Both the position numbers and the translations under genes were made by a program. The notes beneath the pieces were generated by a model, which saw only the letters and a list, made by a program, of their open reading frames with translations, had not been told where the DNA came from and did not search any database. Positions 1 to 7,250 of a DNA stretch of 64,000 nucleotides are shown piece by piece. Where the stretch lies: assembly GCA_902766045.1 (NCBI GenBank), contig CACXCA010000015.1, positions 124,001-188,000 on the forward strand, written 5' to 3'. The stretch is from an uncultured Bacteroidales bacterium (GTDB lineage Bacteria; Bacteroidota; Bacteroidia; Bacteroidales; Paludibacteraceae). Every line of letters starts with the position of its first letter. The stretch's first letter is position 1.

Positions 1-912
1 CACATGGATAGACGAAATACGAGCAGGACTTAGTGCTCTTGAAATCAACAAAGAAGGATTGTTGGTAAAATTAATCACATCAATATTTTCATTTCTTAAT
101 TCTCTTACAATACCATGGATACGAGATCCCTTCATACCCACGCAAGCTCCTACTGGATCAATACGATCATCATACGATTCTACAGCCACTTTAGCACGCT
201 CACCAGGAATTCGGGCAATACGGCGAATCGTAATCAAACCATCATTGATTTCAGGAACCTCCAACTCAAACAATCGCTGCAAGAACAACGGTGATGTTCT
301 TGACAAAATGATCTTTGGATTATTGTTCTTATTATCTACTTTTGCCACAACGGCACGTACCGTTTCTCCTTTACGATAGAAATCAGAAGGAATCTGTTCC
401 TGCTTAGGAAGCAACATCTCATTTCCTTCATCATCCAACAACAAGATCTCTTTCTTCCATACTTGGTACACTTCACCTACAACAATAGTACCTACTTTCT
501 CTTTATACTTGTTATATAATGAATCTTTCTGTAGATCCAAGATCTTGGATGCCAATGTTTGTCTCAAGTTCAAAATGGCACGGCGACCAAATGAAGCAAA
601 ATCAACCTTGTCTGTCACATCCTCACCTAATGAGAAATCGTCACCCATACTTTTTGCATCCGATAAAGAAATCTCAGTATTAGGATCTTGCAAATCTTCA
701 TCTTTTACAACCTTACGATTTCTGTATATCTCGAAATCACCTTTATCTGGATTGATGATCACATCATAATTCTCGTCTGTACCAAACATTTTGGAAATAA
801 CACTACGAAATGAGTCTTCCAAAACGCTCACCATTGTACTTCTGTCAATGTTCTTCAATTCTTTGAACTCTGCAAAAGTGTCACTCAAACTAACTGCTTC
901 TTGCTTTGCCAT
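1..912 (-). CDS. nusA: Transcription factor NusA, N-terminal part (cut by window edge)
   Basis: NusA binds elongating RNA polymerase in the cytoplasm and tunes pausing, intrinsic termination and antitermination. The frame is open for 304 codons from the ATG at 912 to the window edge, about three quarters of a usual NusA. It begins with the polymerase-binding N-terminal domain (MAKQEAVSLSDTFAEFKE), continues with an S1 domain near residues 140-200 (VGEVYQVWKKEILLLDDEG) and enters the first KH domain (VGACVGMKGSRIHGI near residue 253). The start follows the rimP stop after a single base, so the two are co-transcribed and probably translationally coupled, as in most bacteria. The C-terminal KH2 region is outside the window. 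Identification is firm; the full length cannot be seen. Confidence 0.96.
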   Translation of the reverse strand, partial: MAKQEAVSLSDTFAEFKELKNIDRSTMVSVLEDSFRSVISKMFGTDENYDVIINPDKGDFEIYRNRKVVKDEDLQDPNTEISLSDAKSMGDDFSLGEDVTDKVDFASFGRRAILNLRQTLASKILDLQKDSLYNKYKEKVGTIVVGEVYQVWKKEILLLDDEGNEMLLPKQEQIPSDFYRKGETVRAVVAKVDNKNNNPKIILSRTSPLFLQRLFELEVPEINDGLITIRRIARIPGERAKVAVESYDDRIDPVGACVGMKGSRIHGIVRELRNENIDVINFTNNPSLLISRALSPARISSIHV

Positions 913-913
913 G

Positions 914-1390
914 TCATTTAAAAGTTATTGAATATTTTGTATATTTTATTTGTTCATACGTAAATGTCAGCGTTTCCGTCTCAGCAACCTTCTTCTTCTC
1001 CCCCTCTTTCTTCACCATCTTAGTCACCTCAAGTCCAAACGATGAATCTGACACATTCACTAAGACTCCAACGTATTTAGGTCCGTTCTTTACCTGAACT
1101 TCGACCTCCGAGCCTTCATATTTTTGATATTGACGTAAAACCTTGAACGGAGAGGTCAATCCGGCAGACCCTACTTCCAAATCGAAATCTTCCACATCAC
1201 GGTCCAACTTTGATTCGATGTATTTTGACAACTCCACACAATAGTCCAATGGAACACTCTCATCAGAATCCACTTCAACCACGATGGAATTGTTTTTATC
1301 GACCGCAATCTCTACAACAAAGAAAGAAGACCCACGAAGATATTCCTCTACAATGTCACGTATTTTACTTTCCTCTATCATAAGCTTCAT
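914..1390 (-). CDS. rimP: Ribosome maturation factor RimP
   Basis: RimP is needed for 30S subunit maturation. The protein is about 158 residues from the ATG at 1390 (155 from the alternative ATG at 1381, MIEESKIRD), the normal length for the family. The N-terminal alpha/beta domain holds VVEVDSDESVPLDYCVELSKY, trimmed here to VDSDESVPLDYCVELSKY, and the hallmark LEVGSAGLTSPFKVLRQY follows near residue 85, corresponding to the family's E-V-S-S/G-P-G-L-x-x-P-L motif. A C-terminal Sm-like domain follows. A longer TTG start at 1399 is possible but would lie inside the terminator tract. It sits directly upstream of nusA and downstream of a strong promoter and a hairpin (see 1392-1481), which suggests leader-mediated control of the rimP-nusA pair. 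Confidence 0.93.
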   Translation of the reverse strand: MKLMIEESKIRDIVEEYLRGSSFFVVEIAVDKNNSIVVEVDSDESVPLDYCVELSKYIESKLDRDVEDFDLEVGSAGLTSPFKVLRQYQKYEGSEVEVQVKNGPKYVGVLVNVSDSSFGLEVTKMVKKEGEKKKVAETETLTFTYEQIKYTKYSITFK

Positions 1391-1391
1391 T

Positions 1392-1442
1392 TTAGACAAT
1401 AAAAAGGGGGACTTTATAGTCCCCTCTTCTATTCTTTTTCAT
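1392..1442 (-). CDS. Possible 16-codon leader ORF before rimP
   Basis: An ATG at 1442 opens a short frame encoding MKKNRRGDYKVPLFIV and stops with TAA at 1394-1392, one base before the rimP ATG at 1390. The middle of the ORF (GGGGAC TAT AAA GTCCCC) is exactly the hairpin stem of the terminator at 1401-1424. The predicted transcription start lies only a few bases upstream, so translation would be leaderless or nearly so. Translation would melt or block the hairpin, which is the geometry of a leader-peptide attenuator. This is inference from layout; no conservation can be checked here. Confidence 0.35.
   Translation of the reverse strand: MKKNRRGDYKVPLFIV
1401..1424 (-). terminator. Intrinsic terminator/attenuator in the rimP-nusA leader
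   Basis: On the minus strand a perfect 7-bp stem GGGGACT / AGTCCCC (1424-1418 and 1413-1407) with a 4-base loop is followed by C and five T (1405-1401). It lies downstream of the predicted rimP promoter and 11 bases before the rimP start, so it acts either as the terminator of the upstream lrp gene or as an attenuator of rimP-nusA. Only minus-strand reading gives the T tract. Confidence 0.75.
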
Positions 1443-1450
1443 CTTGTGTG

Positions 1451-1481
1451 CAAAAATACACTTTTTTTCCCTTAATACAAA
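1451..1481 (-). promoter_or_regulatory. Bacteroidota-type promoter for rimP-nusA
   Basis: Reading the minus strand, TTTG (1481-1478) is followed after exactly 19 bases by TATTTTTG (1458-1451). This matches the Bacteroidota primary sigma consensus TTTG-N19-TAnnTTTG on every conserved position. Transcription should begin around 1443-1447, just upstream of the leader ORF and hairpin. Confidence 0.8.
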
Positions 1482-1510
1482 ACAATTAACGAAAATATTT
1501 TCTTAATGCA

Positions 1511-1969
1511 TCACAATGAAATAGGTAATTCACGTTTGATTCTTTGCTCCAAACAGATCAATGTCTCTGTCGCAGAAACACCTTTGATACTTTGGATTTT
1601 CCCATTTAACAGCTGCATCAGATGCTCATTGTCACGAGCATACAGTTTGATCATCATTGTATAAGGACCTGTAGTAAAATGGCACTCTACAATCTCCGGT
1701 ATCTTTTCGAATTCTGGCACTACCTCAGAATACATAGAACCTTTTTCCAACTTTATGCCAATATATGTACAAGTTTGATATCCTAAGATTTTAGGGTTGA
1801 CATGATATCCAGAACCGATAATCACACCTAGGTCAAACATATGTTGCACACGTTGGTGAATAGCTGCTCTTGATACGCCACACTCACTTGCCACATCCTT
1901 GAACGGAATGCGGGCATTTCTCGTAATAATCATAAGGATATCCTTATCCAAATCATCTATCTTATCCAT
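1511..1969 (-). CDS. Lrp/AsnC-family transcriptional regulator
   Basis: A 152-residue DNA-binding regulator of the leucine-responsive/feast-famine family. Residues 4-62 form the AsnC-type helix-turn-helix (DLDKDILMIITRNARIPFKD then VASECGVSRAAIHQRVQHM), and residues 68-145 form the RAM ligand-binding and oligomerisation domain (TTGPYTMMIKLYARDNEHL, then IQSIKGVSATETLI). Length and both domains are typical. It has its own promoter at 1995-2025 and stands alone between the prolyl isomerase operon and rimP, so its target is not indicated by context. Such proteins usually sense an amino acid and often regulate their own gene. The ATG start at 1969 is supported by the promoter position about 20-25 bases upstream of it. 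Confidence 0.9.
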   Translation of the reverse strand: MDKIDDLDKDILMIITRNARIPFKDVASECGVSRAAIHQRVQHMFDLGVIIGSGYHVNPKILGYQTCTYIGIKLEKGSMYSEVVPEFEKIPEIVECHFTTGPYTMMIKLYARDNEHLMQLLNGKIQSIKGVSATETLICLEQRIKRELPISL

Positions 1970-1994
1970 AATACGCTCTTGTTATTTCGGGTTA

Positions 1995-2025
1995 CAAAGA
2001 TAAACTTTTTTTTATTCTTTGCCAA
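1995..2025 (-). promoter_or_regulatory. Promoter for the Lrp/AsnC regulator
   Basis: Minus-strand TTG (2025-2023) and TATCTTTG (2002-1995) are separated by 20 bases, close to the TTTG-N19-TAnnTTTG consensus. Expected start of transcription is near 1988, giving a short untranslated leader before the ATG at 1969. Confidence 0.6.
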
Positions 2026-2043
2026 TAAAATATATAGTGACAA

Positions 2044-2073
2044 AGAGTGCCACACAACAAAGCGTGGCACTCT
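2044..2073 (-). terminator. Terminator after the FKBP operon
   Basis: A perfect 10-bp stem AGAGTGCCAC / GTGGCACTCT with a 10-base loop lies just after the stop of the 2089-2823 gene. On the minus strand it is followed by TTTG, a weak T tract, so it is a plausible terminator of the three-gene FKBP operon. Confidence 0.6.
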
Positions 2074-2088
2074 ACTCATAATGACTTA

Positions 2089-2823
2089 TTATTTTTTCTT
2101 TTCTGGCATAATCTCCAGCAATTCAATCTCAAAGAACAATGCAGAATTTGGTTTAATTCCTTGATTTCCTCTGCTTCCATAAGCCAATTCTGAAGGAATC
2201 AAGAATTCGTATTTTGAACCAACAGACATCAACTGCAAGCCTTCAGTCCATCCTGGAATAACACCTTGCAAACCAAATACAGCTGGTTGTCCGTGCAAGT
2301 CACTTGAATCAAATACGGTTCCATCTACTAATGTACCTTTATAGTTTACCTTTACAACATCTGTCTCCTTAGGTTTCTTTCCTGTTCCCTCAGTAATAAC
2401 ACGATATTGCAAACCGCTTGCTGTTACAACAACACCTTCTTTTTCTTTGTTTGCGTTCAATGCGCTATCAGAAGCAATCTTGTTCTGCAATGCCTCTTCC
2501 TGCATCTTTATTTGTTGCAAACGATCCAACTCAGAGAAATAAGCCTGCAATACTTTTACACATGTATCTTGATTAAACTTCAAATGGATGCTGTCTTCCA
2601 TCAATGCCTTTGAAAAAGCATCTAAGAACACTTTCTTGTTTACCGAATCACCTGGCAATGTTTTCAACTGAGAAGCCAACATTGAACCTTGGTTCATTCC
2701 TAATGCATAACTTGCAGAGTCCATCTTAGAACTCAATTTAACCTCTTTCTTTGCCTCATTACAAGAAGAGAACATGATAGCAGCTGCCAACACAGCACCT
2801 GCTGTAATGAATAAATTCTTCAT
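2089..2823 (-). CDS. FKBP-type peptidyl-prolyl isomerase, lipoprotein
   Basis: A 244-residue Mip/FkpA-like prolyl cis-trans isomerase. The signal peptide ends in a lipobox (AAAIMFSSC, Cys21), so it should be a membrane-anchored periplasmic or surface lipoprotein. Residues about 32-130 are the helical FKBP_N dimerisation domain ([12 protein letters not shown]) and residues 150-240 the FKBP_C catalytic domain ([16 protein letters not shown], then [20 protein letters not shown] and [11 protein letters not shown]). It is the last of three tandem paralogues on this strand; they share the same architecture but differ in targeting. The usual role is folding of proteins in transit through the envelope. 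Activity is inferred from the conserved pocket residues, substrate unknown. Confidence 0.93.
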   Translation of the reverse strand: MKNLFITAGAVLAAAIMFSSCNEAKKEVKLSSKMDSASYALGMNQGSMLASQLKTLPGDSVNKKVFLDAFSKALMEDSIHLKFNQDTCVKVLQAYFSELDRLQQIKMQEEALQNKIASDSALNANKEKEGVVVTASGLQYRVITEGTGKKPKETDVVKVNYKGTLVDGTVFDSSDLHGQPAVFGLQGVIPGWTEGLQLMSVGSKYEFLIPSELAYGSRGNQGIKPNSALFFEIELLEIMPEKKK

Positions 2824-2848
2824 TTTTTTATTTAACTATTATTATTAA

Positions 2849-3607
2849 TTATCTTTCTACTCGTTGATATGCAGGGAACTGATATTTAGCTCCATTCGAT
2901 TGTGGTTGCATGGTTGCTTTGGCTACATCCAACAATTCTACTTCAAAAATCAAAACTGAATATGGAGGGATTTTACCTGCCGCACGATCGCCATATCCTA
3001 ATTCAGATGGTATGTATAATTTGTATTTAGAACCCACTTTCATCAATTGTAATCCTTCGGTCCATCCTGGGATTACCTTATTCAATTCAAATACAATTGG
3101 TTCGCCTCTTTCTACAGAGCTATCGAATACTGTACCATCAATCAACGTACCATGATAGTGAACTTTCACCTTGTCAGCTGCAGAGGGTTTAATACCCGTA
3201 CCTTCCTTCAAGACCTCATACTGCAATCCACTTGGAGTTTCCTTCACTTTCGGATTCTTTTTATTGTTTTGGAGGAATGCGATTCCATCAGCCTTAGCTT
3301 TTTCCACAGCCAATTCCTGAGCTTTACGCAAATAGGTCTGTACAAGTTCAGGTGTTTTATCTTGTTTGATCAGCAATGAAGCTGTATCATTATGGAAAAA
3401 TTTCAAGAACGCTTCCTCTAAAATAGCTTCATCGAATGGTCCGCCAGGCAAATGGGAACAATTCTCCTTCACACTACGAGCAAACTCGACACCCATTGCA
3501 TACGTTGCCGAATCCTTCGGAGTAGATAACACTGTTTTCTTAGGTTTTGCATCAACCGATGAGATTGAGACAACAACAGACAATAAAAAAAATCCGATTT
3601 TTTTCAT
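2849..3607 (-). CDS. FKBP-type peptidyl-prolyl isomerase, exported
   Basis: A 252-residue paralogue of its two neighbours. It begins with a hydrophobic signal peptide (MKKIGFFLLSVVVSISSVDA) without a lipobox cysteine, so a soluble periplasmic protein is expected. FKBP_N (ATYAMGVEFARSV) is followed by FKBP_C at about residues 130-230 ([54 protein letters not shown]). About twenty extra residues (ATMQPQSNGAKYQFPAYQR) follow the catalytic domain. It starts 12 bases after the stop of the cytoplasmic-type paralogue and ends 25 bases before the lipoprotein one, so all three should be in one transcript. Confidence 0.93.
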   Translation of the reverse strand: MKKIGFFLLSVVVSISSVDAKPKKTVLSTPKDSATYAMGVEFARSVKENCSHLPGGPFDEAILEEAFLKFFHNDTASLLIKQDKTPELVQTYLRKAQELAVEKAKADGIAFLQNNKKNPKVKETPSGLQYEVLKEGTGIKPSAADKVKVHYHGTLIDGTVFDSSVERGEPIVFELNKVIPGWTEGLQLMKVGSKYKLYIPSELGYGDRAAGKIPPYSVLIFEVELLDVAKATMQPQSNGAKYQFPAYQRVER

Positions 3608-3619
3608 ATTATCCTATAA

Positions 3620-4207
3620 TTATTTTAGAACTTCAATTAACTCGACATCAAAAACCAATGCCATATTAGGACCGATCACATCACCTGCTCCATGTTCTCC
3701 ATACGCTAATTCTGAAGGTATAAACAATCTCCATTTAGAACCTACAGGCATCAACTGCAATGCCTCAACCCATCCTGCGATCACCTGATTAACTGGGAAA
3801 TCTGCTGGTTTATTTCTTTTAAAAGAACTATCAAACACATTTCCATCAATCAATCGTCCTTCGTAATGACAACGAACTGTATCTGTGGCTACTGGCTTAG
3901 CGCCATTTCCTTCTTTCAAAATCTCATACTGCAATCCACTTGCTGTTATAACAACACCAGGTCTCTTTGCATTCTCTTTTAAGAACTCCTCACCGGCCTT
4001 CTTATTGTGTTCATCCGCCTCTTTCTGCATCTTATCAAAATGCTCACTGAGAATTTTCTTTGCCTCTTCAATACTCATTTCCTGAGAAGTACCAGAAAAT
4101 GTATCATTCATACCTTTCATGAATCTATCCAAATTCACACTCTTAAAACCTGATGATTTAAGATTTGCGGCCATTGAAAGGCCTAATGCGTAACTAATTT
4201 TATCCAT
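3620..4207 (-). CDS. FKBP-type peptidyl-prolyl isomerase, cytoplasmic form
   Basis: A 195-residue Mip-like isomerase without any signal peptide: it begins directly in the FKBP_N domain (MDKISYALGLSMAANLKSSG), so it should be cytoplasmic, in contrast to the two following genes. FKBP_C spans about residues 90-194 ([53 protein letters not shown]). It resembles the FklB type. It is the promoter-proximal gene of the three-gene set, with a TAnnTTTG element at 4227-4234 about 20 bases upstream of the ATG. Function as a general folding catalyst is family knowledge; no particular client is indicated. Confidence 0.92.
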   Translation of the reverse strand: MDKISYALGLSMAANLKSSGFKSVNLDRFMKGMNDTFSGTSQEMSIEEAKKILSEHFDKMQKEADEHNKKAGEEFLKENAKRPGVVITASGLQYEILKEGNGAKPVATDTVRCHYEGRLIDGNVFDSSFKRNKPADFPVNQVIAGWVEALQLMPVGSKWRLFIPSELAYGEHGAGDVIGPNMALVFDVELIEVLK

Positions 4208-4226
4208 TTTTCTATTTTTTACGCCA

Positions 4227-4234
4227 CAAATTTA
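4227..4234 (-). promoter_or_regulatory. -7 element for the FKBP operon
   Basis: Minus-strand TAAATTTG matches TAnnTTTG. A TTTTG lies about 22 bases upstream, slightly longer than the best spacing. It is placed immediately before the first FKBP gene. Confidence 0.5.
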
Positions 4235-4287
4235 AAAGATTTTATCGTATAACCCACAAAATTTCGTTTTAAATCAACAAAATAAAT

Positions 4288-4295
4288 TACCTTTG
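4288..4295 (+). promoter_or_regulatory. -7 element at the head of the aryl-polyene operon
   Basis: TACCTTTG matches the TAnnTTTG consensus and is followed 17 bases later by the ATG at 4313. The -33 region is weak (TTTCG at 4262-4266). It is the only good promoter candidate before the long plus-strand gene run. Confidence 0.55.
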
Positions 4296-4312
4296 TACAA
4301 AAAATAAGGAAC

Positions 4313-4780
4313 ATGTACACACGAGAAGAGTCCAAACAACTAAAAAAAGATTTTTGGAACGGATTTAATGCGTTTTGTGAAAATCTGCCACGTTTCAAAT
4401 ACAGAAAGAAAAAATGGATCCTTTATAACACAAAGATAAAAGGTGTCGAATTGAAATTCGATGCTACACGTGAAGGTGCATACGTCATTCTGGAATTCAA
4501 CCATAAAAACGAAGATAAGAGACTGAACATGCTGGCAACACTCGAAAAATATAGGGTCGTCTTCGACCAATACTTCGGAGAGGCTATTTGGGAGCTTAAC
4601 TTTGAAAAAGAAACAGGAGAAATGGTTTCCAGGATCTACAAAGTTCAAAAAGGACTGAACATCCACAAGAAAGAACAATGGAACGATTTTTACACCTTCC
4701 TATCAAAAGAGATGAATCATCTTGAACGTGCATTCAAAGAATGTAAAGATTTATTAGAAGATAACGACGAAAACATATAG
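4313..4780 (+). CDS. DUF4268-like protein at the head of the cluster
   Basis: A 155-residue protein rich in charged and aromatic residues (KDFWNGFNAFCENLPRFKY near the start, then YNTKIKGVELKFDATREGAY). It resembles the DUF4268 family, small alpha/beta proteins of unknown function, sometimes fused to nuclease-like domains. No signal peptide or membrane segment, so cytoplasmic. It ends 3 bases before the GTG start of the first ketosynthase, so it is co-transcribed with the aryl-polyene genes, but nothing in it suggests lipid biosynthesis; it may simply share the promoter. Family assignment is from recognition of the overall pattern and is moderate. Confidence 0.65.
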   Translation: MYTREESKQLKKDFWNGFNAFCENLPRFKYRKKKWILYNTKIKGVELKFDATREGAYVILEFNHKNEDKRLNMLATLEKYRVVFDQYFGEAIWELNFEKETGEMVSRIYKVQKGLNIHKKEQWNDFYTFLSKEMNHLERAFKECKDLLEDNDENI

Positions 4781-4783
4781 CGA

Positions 4784-6001
4784 GTGGAAAACAGAAGGGT
4801 AGTCATAACAGGATTCGGAATTTATTCATCTATAGGTCAGAACGAAAAAGAAGTATTAGATTCTCTACGGACCGGTCGTTCAGGAATAGGCATAGACCCC
4901 ACCCGAACAGAATATGGTTATTCCTCCATCTTAACTGGAATCGTACAACAACCTGACCTAAAGCCATACCTCAACCGCAAACAGCGGATATATCTTTCTG
5001 AGGAGGCAGAATACGCATATATATCTACACTAGAGGCTTTAAACAAAGCGAATATATCACCCGAAAATACACAAGACAATACTATCGGTATCTTGTTCGG
5101 CAACGACTCCTCCACGAAAGCTATAATAGAAGCACATGAGGATGCTTGCAAAAGCAAAGACACGATGATGATGGGACAAAGTGCTGTTTTCAAAACAATG
5201 AACTCCAACATCACCATGAACCTCTCTTCTATCTTTAATCTACAGGGAATCAGTCTCAGCGTAAGTGCCGCTTGTGCCAGCAGTTCCCATACAATAGGGT
5301 TAGGCATGGCTCTTATCAAACAAGGATGGCAGGATATCATCGTATGTGGAGGTGCGCAAGAAGTCAACACCTTCAGCATGGCCAGTTTTGACGCCATCGG
5401 TGCTTTCTCAAAACGTGTGAGCGACCCAACAAAAGCCTCTCGTCCATTCGACAAGAATCGAGACGGACTAGTCCCTAGCGGGGGTGCCGCCACCGTCATC
5501 CTAGAAGAATATGAGCACGCAAAGCGACGAAATGCACCTATATATGGTGAGATAATAGGCTATGGTTTTTCCTCCAGCGGGGGGTCTCTGGCTACTCCAT
5601 CATACGACGGATATAAAAAAGCCATTCAAAACTCTCTACATAACGCAGGCATTTCAGCCGCTGATATTGACTACGTTAACGCACATGCCACCTCTACAAT
5701 TCTCGGTGATGCGGCTGAAGCTAAGGTTATCCACGATCTTATGGGTGATGTACCCGTCAGTTCAACAAAATCCATGACCGGACATGAATGTTGGATGGCC
5801 GGTGCCAGCGAAATCATCTACTCTCTTCTGATGATGAACAACCAATTCATAGCTCCTAACATCAACTTTGAAGAAGGCGACGAAGCGACGTCCGTCCTCA
5901 ACCTCATCACAAAAACAACCGAGAAAAAAATCAACACCTTCCTTTCTAACTCATTTGGTTTCGGAGGAACAAACAGTTGTCTAATTGTCAGAAAAATCTA
6001 A
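4784..6001 (+). CDS. Beta-ketoacyl-ACP synthase (FabF/FabB-like), aryl-polyene cluster
   Basis: A 405-residue elongating ketosynthase. The thiolase-fold catalytic triad is intact: Cys164 in SAACASSSH, His301 in NAHATST and His334 in SMTGHECWMAGASE; the glycine-rich C-terminal SFGFGGTNSC is also present. It should condense a malonyl-ACP unit onto the growing polyene chain carried by one of the cluster's ACPs. Translation begins with GTG at 4784 (VENRRVVITGFG), 3 bases after the preceding stop; this GTG is the only start compatible with the conserved N-terminal strand. It is the first of four ketosynthase-type genes in the operon. About 70 bases of AT-rich sequence separate it from the next gene (ACP). 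Confidence 0.93.
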   Translation: MENRRVVITGFGIYSSIGQNEKEVLDSLRTGRSGIGIDPTRTEYGYSSILTGIVQQPDLKPYLNRKQRIYLSEEAEYAYISTLEALNKANISPENTQDNTIGILFGNDSSTKAIIEAHEDACKSKDTMMMGQSAVFKTMNSNITMNLSSIFNLQGISLSVSAACASSSHTIGLGMALIKQGWQDIIVCGGAQEVNTFSMASFDAIGAFSKRVSDPTKASRPFDKNRDGLVPSGGAATVILEEYEHAKRRNAPIYGEIIGYGFSSSGGSLATPSYDGYKKAIQNSLHNAGISAADIDYVNAHATSTILGDAAEAKVIHDLMGDVPVSSTKSMTGHECWMAGASEIIYSLLMMNNQFIAPNINFEEGDEATSVLNLITKTTEKKINTFLSNSFGFGGTNSCLIVRKI

Positions 6002-6074
6002 TTTCCATTTGTTTTTCATCTATTTTATTTATTTTTACAAAAAAGATTTTCGATAACAATAAACGTACCAAACG

Positions 6075-6332
6075 ATGGACATAACAGAAATCAAAAAAAT
6101 TATCAATGATTTTCTTTCGAACGAATTTGAAATAGAGGAAGAGCAACTCAAAGAGACCGCCAAACTGAAAGATGATCTCAAAATCGACAGCCTAGATTTT
6201 GTGGACATTGCAGTGGAAGTGGAAAAGCAATTCAAGTTTAAGATCACAGCCAACGAAATGAGTTCCATTCAAACATTAGGGGAATTCTATACGTTCATAT
6301 CCAATCGTTTATCTGCTGTTACAAAGGAATAA
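6075..6332 (+). CDS. Acyl carrier protein 1 of the aryl-polyene cluster
   Basis: An 85-residue acidic four-helix carrier protein. The phosphopantetheine attachment serine lies in KDDLKIDSLDFVDIAVEVEK (Ser of DSL near residue 39), preceding helix II, the recognition helix. It would carry starter or extender acyl groups between the ketosynthases, dehydratases and acyltransferases encoded around it. It differs clearly from the second carrier protein at 11906, so the two probably serve different steps (for example chain assembly versus starter loading); this division of labour is inference from the paired ACPs of known aryl-polyene systems. The next gene begins 3 bases after its stop. Confidence 0.92.
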   Translation: MDITEIKKIINDFLSNEFEIEEEQLKETAKLKDDLKIDSLDFVDIAVEVEKQFKFKITANEMSSIQTLGEFYTFISNRLSAVTKE

Positions 6333-6335
6333 CGC

Positions 6336-7250
6336 ATGGAGACGAAAGAGAAGAAATGGGAAGGTAAAACTGGAGGTGGACAATTCGGACAGAAGTTTCT
6401 GCTTCATTTCCTCAAACATGTGCACGTTCGCTTTTTGTATCCAATACTCTATTTAGTCATCCCCTTTTACCTTATTTTCGCATCAAAAGGACGAAATGCC
6501 GCCTATCACTATTTTCGTGAAAGACAACACTTTTCTGTCCTTAAGTCCGCATGGTGTACGTTTCGAAATCATATAATATTCGGTGAGGTCGTTCTCGATA
6601 AGTTTGCCCTACTAGCTGGCAATAAGAGGCAATTCAACATTGATATTGATACGGATGAGGTCATTCACCACCAAATGAAGCAAGAAAAAGGATTTATCAT
6701 TGCAAGCGCACATGTGGGGAATCTTGAACTAGCTGGTTTGTGCATACCTCACACTGAAAAGAAAATCAACACCATCATATTTGGGGGTGAACGGGCAGAT
6801 TTCCAGAAGAAACGGGACGAAGCATTTGATGAGGTAAACATCAATCTTATTCCTGTTAAACAAGACATGTCTCATCTCTTCATCATAAAAGAAGCCCTAG
6901 ACAATGGTGAGATTGTGGTTATCCCGTGCGATCGTATCTTCGGAAGCACCAAAAACACTATCTGTCAATTATTAGGTGAAGAGGCGGAACTCCCTATCGG
7001 TCCATTCCGACTGGCTGCTCAACTGGAGGTTCCCATGTACACATTATTCATCATGAAAGAGGGAAATACGCATTACAAAACGTATGAAAGTCGCATCCCC
7101 GCTCACGATGAATTGCCTAATTCCACACAGAAAGCCATCGCCATGGCCTCCGATTACACTAAATTACTAGAAAAGATAATCATAAAATACCCTACTCAAT
7201 GGTTTAACTTCTTCCCTTATTGGAAAGAATCAAACAAAGGAACAATATGA
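6336..7250 (+). CDS. LpxL/HtrB-like acyltransferase
   Basis: A 304-residue membrane-associated acyltransferase of the lipid A late-acyltransferase family. A hydrophobic segment lies near residues 33-50 (FLYPILYLVIPFYLIFAS), and the family's H-x4-E catalytic motif appears as SAHVGNLELAG near residue 127; PIGPFRLAAQLEVPMY and QWFNFFPYW follow as in LpxL-type enzymes. In aryl-polyene operons such enzymes are thought to transfer the finished acyl chain from ACP to a lipid or glycolipid anchor at the inner membrane. It overlaps the methyltransferase gene by 4 bases (ATGA). A true lipid A role is possible but less likely in this context. Confidence 0.85.
   Translation: METKEKKWEGKTGGGQFGQKFLLHFLKHVHVRFLYPILYLVIPFYLIFASKGRNAAYHYFRERQHFSVLKSAWCTFRNHIIFGEVVLDKFALLAGNKRQFNIDIDTDEVIHHQMKQEKGFIIASAHVGNLELAGLCIPHTEKKINTIIFGGERADFQKKRDEAFDEVNINLIPVKQDMSHLFIIKEALDNGEIVVIPCDRIFGSTKNTICQLLGEEAELPIGPFRLAAQLEVPMYTLFIMKEGNTHYKTYESRIPAHDELPNSTQKAIAMASDYTKLLEKIIIKYPTQWFNFFPYWKESNKGTI

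Noticed and set aside
6336-7250. Housekeeping lipid A acyltransferase LpxL/LpxM
   Set aside because: Family membership is likely, but the position inside the polyene operon with overlapping neighbours argues for a cluster-specific acyltransferase.
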